From the NCBI GenBank assembly GCA_015061165.1, contig SUXC01000009.1, forward strand, positions 48,211 to 112,210: 64,000 bases of DNA, read 5' to 3'. Below, in pieces: positions 34,006-43,185 of the stretch (its first letter is position 1; each line of letters opens with the position of its first letter). Below the pieces are notes generated by a model. The model did not search any database and was not told the origin of the DNA. It worked only from the letters and a program-made list of their open reading frames with translations. The DNA comes from Bacteroidales bacterium (GTDB lineage: Bacteria > Bacteroidota > Bacteroidia > Bacteroidales > Paludibacteraceae). A program made the position numbers and the translations under genes.

Positions 34006-34056
34006 TTATCTATGTCGTGAGAGGGTTCTGCTGCACGCTTGCGACAGGCGAGGCAT
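34006..34056 (-). CDS. 16-residue leader-type mini-ORF in RNA2
   Basis: ATG at 34056 after GGTGGAGGCT; encodes MPRLSQACSRTLSRHR and stops at TAA (34006). Same length and position in the transcript as the mini-ORF of RNA1; the peptide is different and basic. Confidence 0.4.
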   Translation of the reverse strand: MPRLSQACSRTLSRHR

Positions 34057-34077
34057 AGCCTCCACCCTTTCAACGCG

Positions 34078-34109
34078 CAAAGGTACACATTTTTTTGCAG
34101 ATATGCAAG
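34078..34109 (-). promoter_or_regulatory. promoter of RNA2
   Basis: CTTG (34109-34106), 20 bases, TACCTTTG (34085-34078) on the minus strand. Confidence 0.8.
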
Positions 34110-34136
34110 AAAAATCGTATTTTAGTGCGATTTTTT
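34110..34136 (-). terminator. bidirectional hairpin terminator between the kinase gene and RNA2
   Basis: AAAAATCG (34110-34117) and CGATTTTT (34128-34135); on the minus strand it lies downstream of the kinase gene and directly abuts the -33 box of RNA2. Confidence 0.6.
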
Positions 34137-34284
34137 AGAGCGACAATGGGAGTAGAAGACATATATCCCGAGTTTCAGTGTCAATCCGTGCTCGTCGGTG
34201 GTTAGGATATTTCCCACGGAGAGACATCCTTCCGTAGTTATGTTTTAACCACTGAACCTCACGGAACTGCACTGATATTCCGTG

Positions 34285-35352
34285 TTACTGAAGAGGTTTG
34301 GTTTGTTTGACTTGGGTGTCGATTTGCATCATGTGCGTGCCGAACTCCTGCGTCCAGATTTCAACGCAGCGATACTTCAAGTCTGTATCATCGGCATAAC
34401 AATTAGCCAGTGAATCACGCACTTGCGTATGCTGTTCCCAGAAATTCTGGTATTGCTGACAGAAAGCCACATACGAAGCGCATGTGTCGGCTATGTATTG
34501 CAGCCTTTCGGTTTCCAAATCCACCAATCGGTGTATCTGCGCTATCATCTCTTGTTCTCGCTGCTGCTTCTGTGCATACTCGTTTGCCACTTGTGCCATC
34601 TGCTCGGATTCTTGGTAAATGCGATAGGTATGGACAGACAACAAAGCACTGATAATCAAAATAATGATTGCTACAACATACGGACTTCGTTTTTGACGGC
34701 GTTGGCGTTTCTCGATAGAGAGACGGATAGCTGCCATATTGACAAAGCGTCCGTTTTGACATTGCTGACGGAGGCGTTTGTAACGAGCAGGGAAAAGCAG
34801 TTGCAATGTCTGCCCAAACTTCTGTATATCATGCTGTATATCGTTCTGCGGATTGGTGGTGTCCAGTTCGCTCAGTCCGAAATCAATGAGTTTGACATTC
34901 TGCCCGTTGCGGGTGATGAGGATATTGCTACTCTTGAGGTCGTGGTGCACCAATTGGAGCGAATGGATATACTCCAACGCATCCAGTAGTTGCATCATCG
35001 CCCGTTGGCGTGCCGCATGAGAAGGGTTGGTACTCAGCCACTCCGCCAAAGTCACACCATCCACATACTCCATCACAATACACCTACCGCAGCCCTCCAC
35101 CTGCTCCAATGAATAGGTCTCGGCGATATTGGGATGGCTGAGCGTAATGCCCAACGAGAACTCCTTCTGCTGAAGCAGGAGCAAGTCCGTGAGCGACTGG
35201 CAATCAGCCGACAGTCCCTTCAGCACATAGCGTTTGCCGTAGCGAGAGGCGATATATAGGCAGTTGTGCGACCGCTGCTGAAGCAGACTAATGTCTTGCC
35301 AATTCGTGGAAAACGCCTCGGGGGATATGAAGCCAGAATCGGAAATGTCCAT
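34285..35352 (-). CDS. membrane-bound serine/threonine protein kinase
   Basis: 355 residues from the ATG at 35352 (MDISDSGFISPEAFSTNW). The kinase domain (about 15-225) shows the ATP Lys in GKRYVLKGL, the catalytic loop HHDLKSSNILI (HHD in place of HRD; the Asp is kept, about 137) and the DFG motif (LIDFGLSE, about 157). A membrane helix follows (about 232-252, VVAIIILIISALLSVHTY) and then a helical domain of about 100 residues that would face the periplasm. Targets are unknown. The C-lobe looks short. Upstream on the same strand, about 200 bases away, is a small regulator-like gene. Extra in-frame residues upstream of this start are poorly conserved in character. Confidence 0.85.
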   Translation of the reverse strand: MDISDSGFISPEAFSTNWQDISLLQQRSHNCLYIASRYGKRYVLKGLSADCQSLTDLLLLQQKEFSLGITLSHPNIAETYSLEQVEGCGRCIVMEYVDGVTLAEWLSTNPSHAARQRAMMQLLDALEYIHSLQLVHHDLKSSNILITRNGQNVKLIDFGLSELDTTNPQNDIQHDIQKFGQTLQLLFPARYKRLRQQCQNGRFVNMAAIRLSIEKRQRRQKRSPYVVAIIILIISALLSVHTYRIYQESEQMAQVANEYAQKQQREQEMIAQIHRLVDLETERLQYIADTCASYVAFCQQYQNFWEQHTQVRDSLANCYADDTDLKYRCVEIWTQEFGTHMMQIDTQVKQTKPLQ

Positions 35353-35549
35353 GGGGTAATGAAATTTATGAAGACAACTATAACAACTCCTGCGCGCGCC
35401 AACATTGCGCTTGCCAAGGGTAATAACAACCTTTTTGTATTCCCATGCCGCTCGCAATGTTCTTATCTCACTTCGTTCGAACGATCGCGTTGCGTACAGC
35501 GAAGCGGAATGTTGTCTATGTTGTCTTTGGTATAAAGATTGTCCTTGAT

Positions 35550-36119
35550 TTAAACTAATCGTTTGGTGACGGAGGTCAGGCCGTGGCGTTTGCCGGCGAC
35601 GTAGGAGGTGCGAGTGCCGTCAGCGAGGAGGAGATTATCCAGATACATGGGCTGACCTACCATGAAACATACAGCATAGAAGGTATTGCCCTCTTGCAGT
35701 TTGGCATTCTTAGCCTCCTCTACAACAAACTGGTTATCACCCATATACCGAAACACACAATGGCGATTGGGGTGCCAAGTCACTTCTATCCGTTCCCCCA
35801 ATTGCAATTCGGATGTGCGTATGCCATCGCCAACGAATATGCCACTCTCGCCCTCCGCACGCTCCTCCAGTGCCACCAAATAGGCATTCCAATCCGCATA
35901 ATCGAGGAACTGCGAAAGCGTATTGAGCGTAGAGAGGCGAGGTACACCAGCGCTCTGGACATATCCCCAAATACGTTTGATAGTAGAGAGCGACAATACG
36001 CTGTGCTGTTTCTCCCAAATCTGCTGTATAAGATGCTCAAAATCAGCAGGGGATTGCAAAGCAACCCCCATGCGTTGTTCTATGTCTCGACGAAGCGATT
36101 GTATCTCGGGTGACATCAT
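35550..36119 (-). CDS. unknown protein with helical N-domain, possible DNA-binding regulator
   Basis: 189 residues, starting at the ATG at 36119 that overlaps the TGA of the carbonic anhydrase-like gene (ATGA). Residues 1-85 are helical (LRRDIEQRMGVALQSPADFEHLI, LSLSTIKRIWGYV, LSTLNTLSQFLDYADWNAYL), which looks like a helix-turn-helix region of a type frequent in unannotated Bacteroidota proteins. Residues 95-189 are beta-rich (LGERIEVTWHPNRHCVFRY). Function unknown. The coupling to the carbonic anhydrase gene and the kinase downstream suggests one transcription unit. Confidence 0.6.
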   Translation of the reverse strand: MMSPEIQSLRRDIEQRMGVALQSPADFEHLIQQIWEKQHSVLSLSTIKRIWGYVQSAGVPRLSTLNTLSQFLDYADWNAYLVALEERAEGESGIFVGDGIRTSELQLGERIEVTWHPNRHCVFRYMGDNQFVVEEAKNAKLQEGNTFYAVCFMVGQPMYLDNLLLADGTRTSYVAGKRHGLTSVTKRLV

Positions 36120-36640
36120 TCTTCGTCTTGCTTGTACCAAGAGGCGTACATGGCGTAGTTGTGCGCAATCTTGCGGTTGATCTCGTTGGTCTGCTCTGGG
36201 TCGGCTTTCTTAATGAACTTAGCAGGCACACCACCCCACACTTCGTAGGGACCAATCTGCGTATTCTTCAGTACCAATGACCCCGCAGCCACGATAGCCC
36301 CTTCGCCTACTACCACGCCATCGAGCAGGGTTGCCCCCATGCCAATGAGCGCATAGTCGTGAACATCGGCACCATGAATAGTCACATTATGTCCTACGGA
36401 CACATAGTCGCCAATGGTGATGGTGCTTTTCTCGTAGAGCGTGTGCAATACAGAGCCATCCTGGATATTGACATGGTTGCCAATCTTAATCCAATTGACA
36501 TCGCCACGCAATACCGCATTAAACCAAATGGAGCAGCCATCGCCGATGACGGTGTCACCCACGATGGTTGCATTCTCTGCCAAAAAGCAGTCTTTGCCTA
36601 TTTGCGGAGTAAATCCGCGTACAGGAACAATCAGAGCCAT
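36116..36640 (-). CDS. gamma carbonic anhydrase-family (left-handed beta-helix) protein
   Basis: 174 residues of hexapeptide repeats (FLAENATIVGDTVIGDGCSIW, VNIQDGSVLHT, VSVGHNVTIHGADVHDYALI). The three zinc-binding His are present by position (HTLYEK, GHNVTIHG). Family members are carbonic anhydrases or acyltransferase-like proteins of unclear activity (YrdA/PaaY). The C-terminal helix (INRKIAHNYAMYASWY) is typical. It lies two bases after tpiA on the same strand and may be co-transcribed. Confidence 0.9.
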   Translation of the reverse strand: MALIVPVRGFTPQIGKDCFLAENATIVGDTVIGDGCSIWFNAVLRGDVNWIKIGNHVNIQDGSVLHTLYEKSTITIGDYVSVGHNVTIHGADVHDYALIGMGATLLDGVVVGEGAIVAAGSLVLKNTQIGPYEVWGGVPAKFIKKADPEQTNEINRKIAHNYAMYASWYKQDEE

Positions 36641-36642
36641 AA

Positions 36643-37392
36643 TTAGCGTGCTGCGATAATGGCGCAGAAGTCAGCAGCTTTGAGGCTAGCGCCACCGATA
36701 AGACCACCATCTACATCAGGGTTAGCAAAAAGCTCAGCAGCGTTCTTAGCGTTGCAGCTACCACCGTAAAGGATAGTGCAATCCTCAGCTACTTGCTCGC
36801 CGTATTTCTCTGCTACGAGGCCACGGATATAGGCGTGAATCTCTTGTGCTTGCTCTGGAGTAGCAGTCAGACCTGTACCGATAGCCCATACTGGCTCATA
36901 TGCCAATACGATTTTGCCAAAGTCCTCAGCACTGAGGTGGAATACACTGCCTTCCAATTGTGCTTTTACCACTTCGTTTTGTTTGCCTGCTTCGCGCTCC
37001 TCTTTTACCTCGCCAATGCAGAAGATTGGTTTGAGATTGTTAGCGAGTGCCAACTCCACTTTATCTTTCAAAATATCGTAGGTCTCGCCATAGTATGCAC
37101 GACGCTCAGAGTGACCGAGGATACAGTACTCAGCACCCGTAGAAGCCACCATAGCAGCACTCACTTCGCCAGTGTATGCACCTTTCTCCTTGTCCGCGCA
37201 GTTCTCAGCAGCCACAGCGATTGGGCTATCTTTCAAGAGCTCAGCCACAGTAGCCAAGTGGATGAAAGGAGTGCCGATAACGACAGCACATGCAGGGTTA
37301 ACAACTTGATTTTTCAATTCGGTAGCAAGAGCTACACCTTCTTGCAGGGTCATGTTCATTTTCCAGTTGCCTGCAACCATTTTTGTTCTCAT
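36643..37392 (-). CDS. tpiA: triose-phosphate isomerase
   Basis: Glycolytic enzyme of 249 residues that interconverts dihydroxyacetone phosphate and glyceraldehyde 3-phosphate. It shows the N-terminal AGNWKMN with the catalytic Lys, the electrophilic His in [10 protein letters not shown], the catalytic Glu and phosphate-binding loop in [21 protein letters not shown], and the C-terminal GGLIGGASL. Length is normal. It precedes the beta-helix gene by two bases. Confidence 0.98.
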   Translation of the reverse strand: MRTKMVAGNWKMNMTLQEGVALATELKNQVVNPACAVVIGTPFIHLATVAELLKDSPIAVAAENCADKEKGAYTGEVSAAMVASTGAEYCILGHSERRAYYGETYDILKDKVELALANNLKPIFCIGEVKEEREAGKQNEVVKAQLEGSVFHLSAEDFGKIVLAYEPVWAIGTGLTATPEQAQEIHAYIRGLVAEKYGEQVAEDCTILYGGSCNAKNAAELFANPDVDGGLIGGASLKAADFCAIIAAR

Positions 37393-37425
37393 AATCGTTA
37401 AATATTTTTAGTTAGTACTGTTTTT

Positions 37426-37456
37426 TCTAGTTGGGCTAGTGCGGCTAGCAGGGCTA
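37426..37456. repeat. GGCTAG micro-repeat after the DoxX-like gene
   Basis: CTAGTTGGGCTAGTGCGGCT then AGCAGGGCTAG: four units of nine to ten bases placed directly at the DoxX-like stop codon and before tpiA. Confidence 0.6.
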
Positions 37457-38605
37457 GTCTCTATTGCGGAGATTATACTTGTCGATAACGGTGCCGCTTT
37501 GCACGACAATAGCACCCGGGTTGGCGCGGACAATCGTCTTGAGCGTTACGGGGTCGCATGTGCAGATACAATCGCTCAATGCAGGGTACTCCAGACTGAA
37601 GTTGATAATCTCGTCTGTGCCAGAACCCGTGAGGATATATACTCCAGCCTCATCGCCTTCTTGCCTCATCGCCTCATCGCCTAATAGGGCTTCCACCTTC
37701 GCCATTTGCTTTTTGTCGGCTTTAGCGAGGTCGTACATCACCACCAATGTAATAGGTTCTTCGCTTTCGAGGATATCCCATGTCAGGTCTTCACCTTCCG
37801 CATTAATGATCTCAAAATCGTGGATAGGTGGTTCGTAGCCCTTCTTGATGAGTTTGGAGTTGGAGCGCACAAACGTCCATGTGCTGTCGCCCTTAGGGTA
37901 ATTGTCTAAGGTGAAAGTCTGCTCTACCCCATCTTTCTCATACACAAACGAATATTCATATACATCAGGCTCTGCATCTTCGGGATACTCCATCAGCGTA
38001 GGCAAGTGATTGCCAATCTTATAGGGGCGGAAGTCCTTTACGGGCAAGTGAAGTCGTGTCCATGTCATAAATGCTATCGCAGCAATGATGGTTAGCGTAG
38101 CCAGTACCACTTCCATCCAATTGCTCCAGAGTTGGCGTGTATGCTTGCGCAATGCCACCAATAGGATAGCCAATAGGATGAGCACCACATTCTTCCAGAA
38201 GGTCTGCCAGTTGGTGAGTACGATAGCATCGCCAAAGCAACCGCAGTCGCTCACTGGGTTGGTCAGTGCTATATATAGCGTCAGCGGTGTCATCACGAGG
38301 TAGAAGATGAGTGATATCCACGATGTCCACTGGGTGCGGATATTCAGCACCATGCACACACCGAGCAGGAGTTCAAGTATGATCAGTCCCCATGCAGCCA
38401 CTTCTGCCATAGGCAGCAGTTCGGTGAAGAAGCCACCAAAAGCCTTGAGGTAGTCCTCAATCTTATACACAGTACCCAGAGGGTCAATGGCCTTCACCAC
38501 GCCAGAGAAGATAAACACGAGCCCCAAGAGGGTGCGGGAGATTCCTGCGAGAATGGAAGCGCGATTCCCGAATCTGGAATCCATATTCTTTTTATTTCGT
38601 TTCAT
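37454..38605 (-). CDS. DoxX/MauE-like membrane protein, 383 residues
   Basis: Inner-membrane protein with about five hydrophobic segments: LAGISRTLLGLVFIFSGVVKAIDP is the family's usual opening, then LPMAEVAAWGLIILELLLGV, a helix pair with NPVSDCGCFGDAI (the redox-active-looking Cys pair typical of this family), and two more helices. The C-terminal 190 residues are soluble, beta-rich, thioredoxin-like in length (EDLTWDILESEEPITLVVMYDLAKADKKQ). Two short-repeat families sit in it: SRFGNR near the start (38561-38582) and LLGDEAMRQEGDEAG (37649-37686). The start at 38605 overlaps the DUF1599 gene; an alternative Met lies at 38584. Confidence 0.8.
   Translation of the reverse strand: MKRNKKNMDSRFGNRASILAGISRTLLGLVFIFSGVVKAIDPLGTVYKIEDYLKAFGGFFTELLPMAEVAAWGLIILELLLGVCMVLNIRTQWTSWISLIFYLVMTPLTLYIALTNPVSDCGCFGDAIVLTNWQTFWKNVVLILLAILLVALRKHTRQLWSNWMEVVLATLTIIAAIAFMTWTRLHLPVKDFRPYKIGNHLPTLMEYPEDAEPDVYEYSFVYEKDGVEQTFTLDNYPKGDSTWTFVRSNSKLIKKGYEPPIHDFEIINAEGEDLTWDILESEEPITLVVMYDLAKADKKQMAKVEALLGDEAMRQEGDEAGVYILTGSGTDEIINFSLEYPALSDCICTCDPVTLKTIVRANPGAIVVQSGTVIDKYNLRNRD
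37649..37686. repeat. in-frame CATCGCCT/TGCCTCATCGCC repeat in the DoxX-like gene
   Basis: Reverse-strand form of the GGCGATA family: CCTCATCGCC, TTCTTGCCTCATCGCC, TCATCGCC in series. Confidence 0.65.
38561..38582. repeat. ATTCCCGAATC repeat fragment at the DoxX-like N-terminus
   Basis: GCGATTCCCGAATCTGGAATC, a short copy of the CTCCCGA/ATCCCGA family, within the first residues of the protein. Confidence 0.5.
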
Positions 38606-39137
38606 CCTCCATCACTTTTATAAGGTAAAACACTGCATAATTGAGCATATCGAAATAGTTGCCATCTGCGCCTTCGGAGATGAGTGTCTGATTGTCGTTG
38701 GCAGCAATGGATTTATTGCGATTAATCTTTGTGAGAATGATATCCGTCAGGCTGGTGGCAAACATATCGCGCCATGCCTCGCCGTAGTCGTGGTTCTTGC
38801 GGAGCATGAGGGCTTTGGCCTCAGCCATATAGTGGTCGTATAGTTGGATAGCGCGTTCTGCGGACATATCCACTGAGTCGGCATAGCCTTCGTGCAGCTG
38901 TATGAGTCCGATAATGCTATAATTAACTATCGCCATCATTTCGCCTTCGATACTCTCGCCCACCATATTCACACCTGTCTGCTCAATTTCGCGCACGCGC
39001 TTGGCTTTGATAAACAGTTGGTCATTGACGGTCTGCGGACGCATGATACGCCAACTGGGACCGTAGTCCTTCATTTTCAGTTCGTAGATACGGCGGCATT
39101 TGCCTGCCACAATATCAAATTGCTCTGGAGTTTTCAT
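38592..39137 (-). CDS. DUF1599 domain protein
   Basis: 181 residues with two similar halves, each with a K-x-x-D/H-Y-G motif (MKDYGPSWRIMR and RKNHDYGEAWRDMF) and an acidic helix (GEMMAIVNYSIIGLIQL, NYFDMLNYAVFYLI). This is the DUF1599 family, distantly like nucleotide pyrophosphohydrolases or modified-nucleotide proteins; the activity is not established. It lies three bases after the C10 peptidase start region on the same strand (peptidase ends 39141) and its 3' end overlaps the DoxX-like start. Confidence 0.8.
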   Translation of the reverse strand: MKTPEQFDIVAGKCRRIYELKMKDYGPSWRIMRPQTVNDQLFIKAKRVREIEQTGVNMVGESIEGEMMAIVNYSIIGLIQLHEGYADSVDMSAERAIQLYDHYMAEAKALMLRKNHDYGEAWRDMFATSLTDIILTKINRNKSIAANDNQTLISEGADGNYFDMLNYAVFYLIKVMEDETK

Positions 39138-39140
39138 ATC

Positions 39141-41669
39141 TTATTTTATCATTATCTTTTCTACCGTATCCCCACAACACATAATATAGTACCCCGCTTG
39201 TGGCAGTTCCACTATATCCTGTTCATTTGCAGGTTTGACTGCCACCAAACGTCCCATAATATCGTATATATAGGTATCACCCGCGTGCGAGGGAGACTCT
39301 ACTCCTGTACCCATTGGTGGAACATATTTCTTGTAGTCCATCACATACCCTTGTATGGCTGGCGTTATCAAATCTATATAGTGCATATTACCAGCTATCA
39401 CCACTGTATCATGCAAGGCTATTTCTACACCTGTAACAAAAGTGGCATTGTCCAACCATTGGACTGGATGGCAGTATAGCGCGTTGGTTTGCGAACCATT
39501 GTCCGATATGTAGAACGAAGCATTGCCCTCTGGCGTGGCAATATCATCAATCTGCGACACGATACCTTGCACATAAATAATCGTATTGGTTGGCTCTGCC
39601 GAAGGGAACTGGCTCACCCAATCGTTGAGCATGCCTACTGGAGCAGGAGTAACGGTCTCGTTGGTCAGGGTGAAAGTTTTGTTGGTGGAGCCTACTTGGC
39701 GATAGCACTTGACCGTACTACTTGATATTTTGCACTTTCCCACAAACTCGCGTGTCGCACTACGCAAGTGATAGTCAATGGCATAGTGTCCGCCTATCAC
39801 CTGCGTGATAGAAACCATACCTTCGGTCATCACCTCGTTCACCTGATTGCCATCCTCATTTGACATCAGTTTGGTATAGACAGGCGACATCGTACCTTTC
39901 TCCTGCCTATTGGCAGCATCAATCACAAATGTACCCAAGATAGAATTAACATCCGCAGGAAATATATCCAACGCCAATGCTGTACCACTCTTGACTGCAC
40001 CTTTGGAGGTCAGCGTGAAATCCTCCGTCTGCATGACAAGGCGCAAGTTATCCGCCCCCGTCTTGGCTGATAAGTCGGTTACCTGCATAGTGGCATACTC
40101 GGTACCGTAGTATTCGCTCTTCTTGATTATCTCTTTGAGGAAAACCGAGTCATTTGTTACCGTCACTTGGTAGCGTTTTGGTCCTTGACCATATACATAT
40201 ATAGGATAATCTGACTTGAGACTCACACCTATGCCGACCACCATTTCGTATTCTCCCGCAGGCACATGGGACAAACTGGCACTGGCATCTATGTTATAGT
40301 AATAATACGAGGGGTTGAGTTGCCATCCCGCTCCTGTACCCACAGACTGATAGAGTGCCCCATCCTTATAGAGCAAGAAGGCTATTTCTCCACCCTCTTG
40401 GGCGATACCTGCATTCTGAAAATTCTGAATCTTCACCGCCACTTTTTTGTTTTTTGCTATTGCTGTTGGGCTGGTCATTTCTATGGCAGAAGATACCAGC
40501 ATAGGTAGACTGCTACCGCCTTTATCTGGCTGAATGCCTACATACAGGGTGACTGCCTCGGTGAAAGCCCCATCATCGCTTGCGCCACCAATACCTTGAT
40601 TCTCAGGGTTCATAGCAGACAGGGCAAAATAGCCATTCGCATAGCCACCCCAACCCCAATTGATATGGATAAAACCATCAGCCTGCATACCATCGCAGAC
40701 AAAGGCATGTCCCTCATCATTCTTGGTCAGTGCCTCTATCAGAATAGGATGACTATCTTGCAAGTCCTCGGCTATCACATCCATCATCATCTCCTCATCC
40801 ATATAGTCCTTCATCAGCACACGGATTCCTGCATCATAGTCGAAGTTCCTAACCAATGCCTGCATAGATGTACCCATGCCTGCACCACTCGCAGAGGACG
40901 AATACCACGTATTGCTTGCTACGCCCACGTGGTACATCAGTTTCGCCACAGCATCGGCTTGCACCTGCGTATAACCGCTCTTGTAGGAGGGCAACATGTT
41001 CTGCCAATCGTATGTTTCCTTTGAGTAATCCACAGATAACGTGCGTCCTTGCCACCAATAGGAGTAACTACCCGTGCCTTTCTGTGGGTGTTTATGGTGA
41101 TACATGATTTGTGTCGTAGCCGTTGCCATACAGCCTGTCACGGAACGCTGGTTGGTGTTAGGGTCTATCGGACAGTGGTTGTTGTATGGTGCATCCTGAT
41201 TCCATGCGGTGTTGCCCAAGAGGGGCTCTACGGTAGGATAGTACTCCGCAGCCCGTTGTGCATTTGCCACGGGCGGTAACATGGCTGCGCGTGCTAACTC
41301 ATCGGCGTACATCTGCATCCATACGCGCATGTTGGCTGGGATATTTGTCGCATCAAAACTCCCCTCATCGCTATAGCCTAACACCGCACGCGCGTTGTCC
41401 TTAGCCGACACCAATACAAATCCATCTCCCGCCGAGGCGTTGAAGACATACACTGCTGGTGTCGTCTCATTGATTTGATACTGCGTATATACCCATTCCA
41501 CAGGTTTGGAGAGGGTCGTTGCAGCCGCTGCACGCTTCATGCGTTGCACAGGAGCCACATGCGACTGGCTTATAAACTCGCTGGCTATCGCAGCCGCCTG
41601 CTCGGGTGTGCGCGCCATCAAGCTCACGCTCACAATTAGCAATAGTACTATAAATATCTTCCGCATCAT
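39141..41669 (-). CDS. C10 (streptopain) family cysteine peptidase with type IX secretion tail
   Basis: Secreted cysteine peptidase of 842 residues. A signal peptide (MMRKIFIVLLLIVSVSLMA) precedes a Spi/propeptide domain (about 20-125). The catalytic Cys is in RSVTGCMATATTQIMYHH (about 175) and the His in EGHAFVCDGMQADGFIHINWGWGG (about 320). After the peptidase come Ig-like parts, a DUF5689/OB-like region (about 690-780, IIYVQGIVSQIDDIATPEG) and a type A sorting tail (YIYDIMGRLVAVKPANEQD, ending VEKIMIK). Relatives include PrtT, interpain and SpeB. A role in degrading host or dietary protein is inference from the family. Confidence 0.93.
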   Translation of the reverse strand: MMRKIFIVLLLIVSVSLMARTPEQAAAIASEFISQSHVAPVQRMKRAAAATTLSKPVEWVYTQYQINETTPAVYVFNASAGDGFVLVSAKDNARAVLGYSDEGSFDATNIPANMRVWMQMYADELARAAMLPPVANAQRAAEYYPTVEPLLGNTAWNQDAPYNNHCPIDPNTNQRSVTGCMATATTQIMYHHKHPQKGTGSYSYWWQGRTLSVDYSKETYDWQNMLPSYKSGYTQVQADAVAKLMYHVGVASNTWYSSSASGAGMGTSMQALVRNFDYDAGIRVLMKDYMDEEMMMDVIAEDLQDSHPILIEALTKNDEGHAFVCDGMQADGFIHINWGWGGYANGYFALSAMNPENQGIGGASDDGAFTEAVTLYVGIQPDKGGSSLPMLVSSAIEMTSPTAIAKNKKVAVKIQNFQNAGIAQEGGEIAFLLYKDGALYQSVGTGAGWQLNPSYYYYNIDASASLSHVPAGEYEMVVGIGVSLKSDYPIYVYGQGPKRYQVTVTNDSVFLKEIIKKSEYYGTEYATMQVTDLSAKTGADNLRLVMQTEDFTLTSKGAVKSGTALALDIFPADVNSILGTFVIDAANRQEKGTMSPVYTKLMSNEDGNQVNEVMTEGMVSITQVIGGHYAIDYHLRSATREFVGKCKISSSTVKCYRQVGSTNKTFTLTNETVTPAPVGMLNDWVSQFPSAEPTNTIIYVQGIVSQIDDIATPEGNASFYISDNGSQTNALYCHPVQWLDNATFVTGVEIALHDTVVIAGNMHYIDLITPAIQGYVMDYKKYVPPMGTGVESPSHAGDTYIYDIMGRLVAVKPANEQDIVELPQAGYYIMCCGDTVEKIMIK

Positions 41670-41698
41670 TCTTGATTATACCCAAACTACTTCCCTTG

Positions 41699-41725
41699 CC
41701 GCTGGGGTGTGTTGTGCCCCAGCGG
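41699..41725. repeat. hairpin between hisS and the C10 peptidase gene
   Basis: CCGCTGGGG/CCCCAGCGG with a nine-base loop; no T run. Possible transcript-processing or weak terminator hairpin. Confidence 0.55.
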
Positions 41726-41761
41726 AATGGTTGTTGAAGTATGTTGTTTATGTTGTTGTTA

Positions 41762-43156
41762 TTATATTCCCATTTTCGCCATCAACTCCTCCAATGCCAC
41801 CAGTTGTTGTTCGCCTGAGTGCATATCCTTGAGCATCACTTTGCCTGCTGCCATCTCATCGCCACCTACGATAGCCACAAATGGAATCTTCTTGCTATCA
41901 GCATAGCCCATTTGCTTTTTCATTTTCGTTGGTTCGGGATATACCTCCACGCTTATGCCTTTCTCGCGCAATGCTTTTGCCCAACGCAGGGCGTACAGCA
42001 ATTCCTGTTCGCCGAAGGTAGCGAAGAGCAGTTGCGTGGTGGATTGCAAGTTCTCAGGATAGAGGTTCAGTTCGCTCAGTACATCATAAATGCGGTCTGC
42101 ACCAAAGGATATACCCACACCCGACACATTTGGCATGCCGAAGATACCTGTCAGGTTGTCATAGCGACCGCCACCTGTGATACTACCCATTTGCACATCC
42201 AACGCCTTCACCTCGAAGATAGCACCCGTGTAATAGTTCAGTCCGCGTGCGAGGCAGAGGTCCAGTTCCACTTGCAAGCCACATGGGTCGTATGTACCCA
42301 AGTTGCCATCCTGTGTGCTTTGCGCATATAGAGCAAAGATAGTACGCAGTTCCTCAATACCCTTTAGTCCTGTTTCAGATGCTGCCAAGATATTCTCCAA
42401 CTGATCCAGTTTTTCCGTATTGGTACCATTGAGATGTAGGATAGGTTGCAGCGCATTGACTGCCTCTTGTGGCAAGCCCTTATCAAGCAGTTCTTTATTC
42501 ACATTATCAATGCCTATCTTATCGAGTTTGTCGATAGCCACAGTGATTTCAATGATTCGCTCTGGCTGACCAATGACTTCGGCTATACCTGCGAGGATCT
42601 TGCGGTTGTTGATATGCAGGCTCACGCGAATACCGAGGCGGCGATATACCTCTTCCACTATTTGGATGAGTTCCACCTCGCTGAGTAGCGAGTTAGTACC
42701 TACCACATCCACGTCGCACTGATAGAACTCGCGGTAGCGACCTTTCTGCGGACGGTCAGCACGCCATACGGGTTGTATCTGATAGCGTTTGAAGGGGAAC
42801 TGTATCTCCTCGCGGTGCTGCACCACGAATCGTGCAAACGGTACGGTCAAGTCATAGCGCAAGCCCTTCTCACTGACTTTGCTGGTCAGCGCACCGATAG
42901 TGGCATTGTCCAATGCCTCATGCGTTACTGCCGACTTCCAATCGCCTGAATTGAGAATCTTAAACAGCAGTTTGTCGCCCTCCTCGCCATACTTACCCAT
43001 CAGCGTAGAGAGGTTCTCCATCGCTGGGGTTTCTATCTGCTGAAAGCCATAGAGCGAGAACACCGACTTGATGGTGTCGAAGATATAATTTCTGCGTGCC
43101 ATCTCTATTGGAGAGAAATCACGCGTGCCTTTTGGAATACTTGGTTTTTGTGCCAT
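41762..43156 (-). CDS. hisS: histidyl-tRNA synthetase
   Basis: Class II aminoacyl-tRNA synthetase of 464 residues that charges tRNA-His. I start at the ATG at 43156 ([20 protein letters not shown]), the usual family N-terminus; a 19-residue longer frame runs into the repeat array at 43186. Motif 2 ([14 protein letters not shown]), the histidine-specific [19 protein letters not shown] and motif 3 (GGGRYDNL ... GISFGADRI) are seen, followed by the anticodon-binding domain. Normal length for Bacteroidota. Confidence 0.96.
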   Translation of the reverse strand: MAQKPSIPKGTRDFSPIEMARRNYIFDTIKSVFSLYGFQQIETPAMENLSTLMGKYGEEGDKLLFKILNSGDWKSAVTHEALDNATIGALTSKVSEKGLRYDLTVPFARFVVQHREEIQFPFKRYQIQPVWRADRPQKGRYREFYQCDVDVVGTNSLLSEVELIQIVEEVYRRLGIRVSLHINNRKILAGIAEVIGQPERIIEITVAIDKLDKIGIDNVNKELLDKGLPQEAVNALQPILHLNGTNTEKLDQLENILAASETGLKGIEELRTIFALYAQSTQDGNLGTYDPCGLQVELDLCLARGLNYYTGAIFEVKALDVQMGSITGGGRYDNLTGIFGMPNVSGVGISFGADRIYDVLSELNLYPENLQSTTQLLFATFGEQELLYALRWAKALREKGISVEVYPEPTKMKKQMGYADSKKIPFVAIVGGDEMAAGKVMLKDMHSGEQQLVALEELMAKMGI

Positions 43157-43185
43157 ATTTATCGTTTTTTTATTCTGTTTTATTT

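Larger units (their letters stand above)
33765..34071 (-). ncRNA. candidate structured RNA with 16-codon ORF (RNA2)
   Basis: A perfect promoter (34109-34078) and a hairpin with seven T (33797-33772) bound a transcript of about 300 bases. The next gene has its own promoter, so this is likely a stand-alone RNA. It opens with GGGTGGAGGCT and a 16-codon ORF (34056-34006). Further on CGTATCG...CGATACG closes a stem around a strong hairpin (CGAATGCCCGCGC / GCGTGGGCGATTCG, 33878-33838). Blocks shared with RNA1 in order: AGGGCG, GCGTAGG, GTTGTTTG, GAT..GGGYAT, AGGNCCTC. Confidence 0.6.

Noticed and set aside
33765..34071. RNA2 as SRP or RNase P RNA
   Set aside because: The GTCGCAAGCGTGCAGCAG stretch near the start faintly recalls the SRP domain IV, but the symmetric-loop pattern and tetraloop do not fit; no GAGGAAAGTC motif for RNase P.
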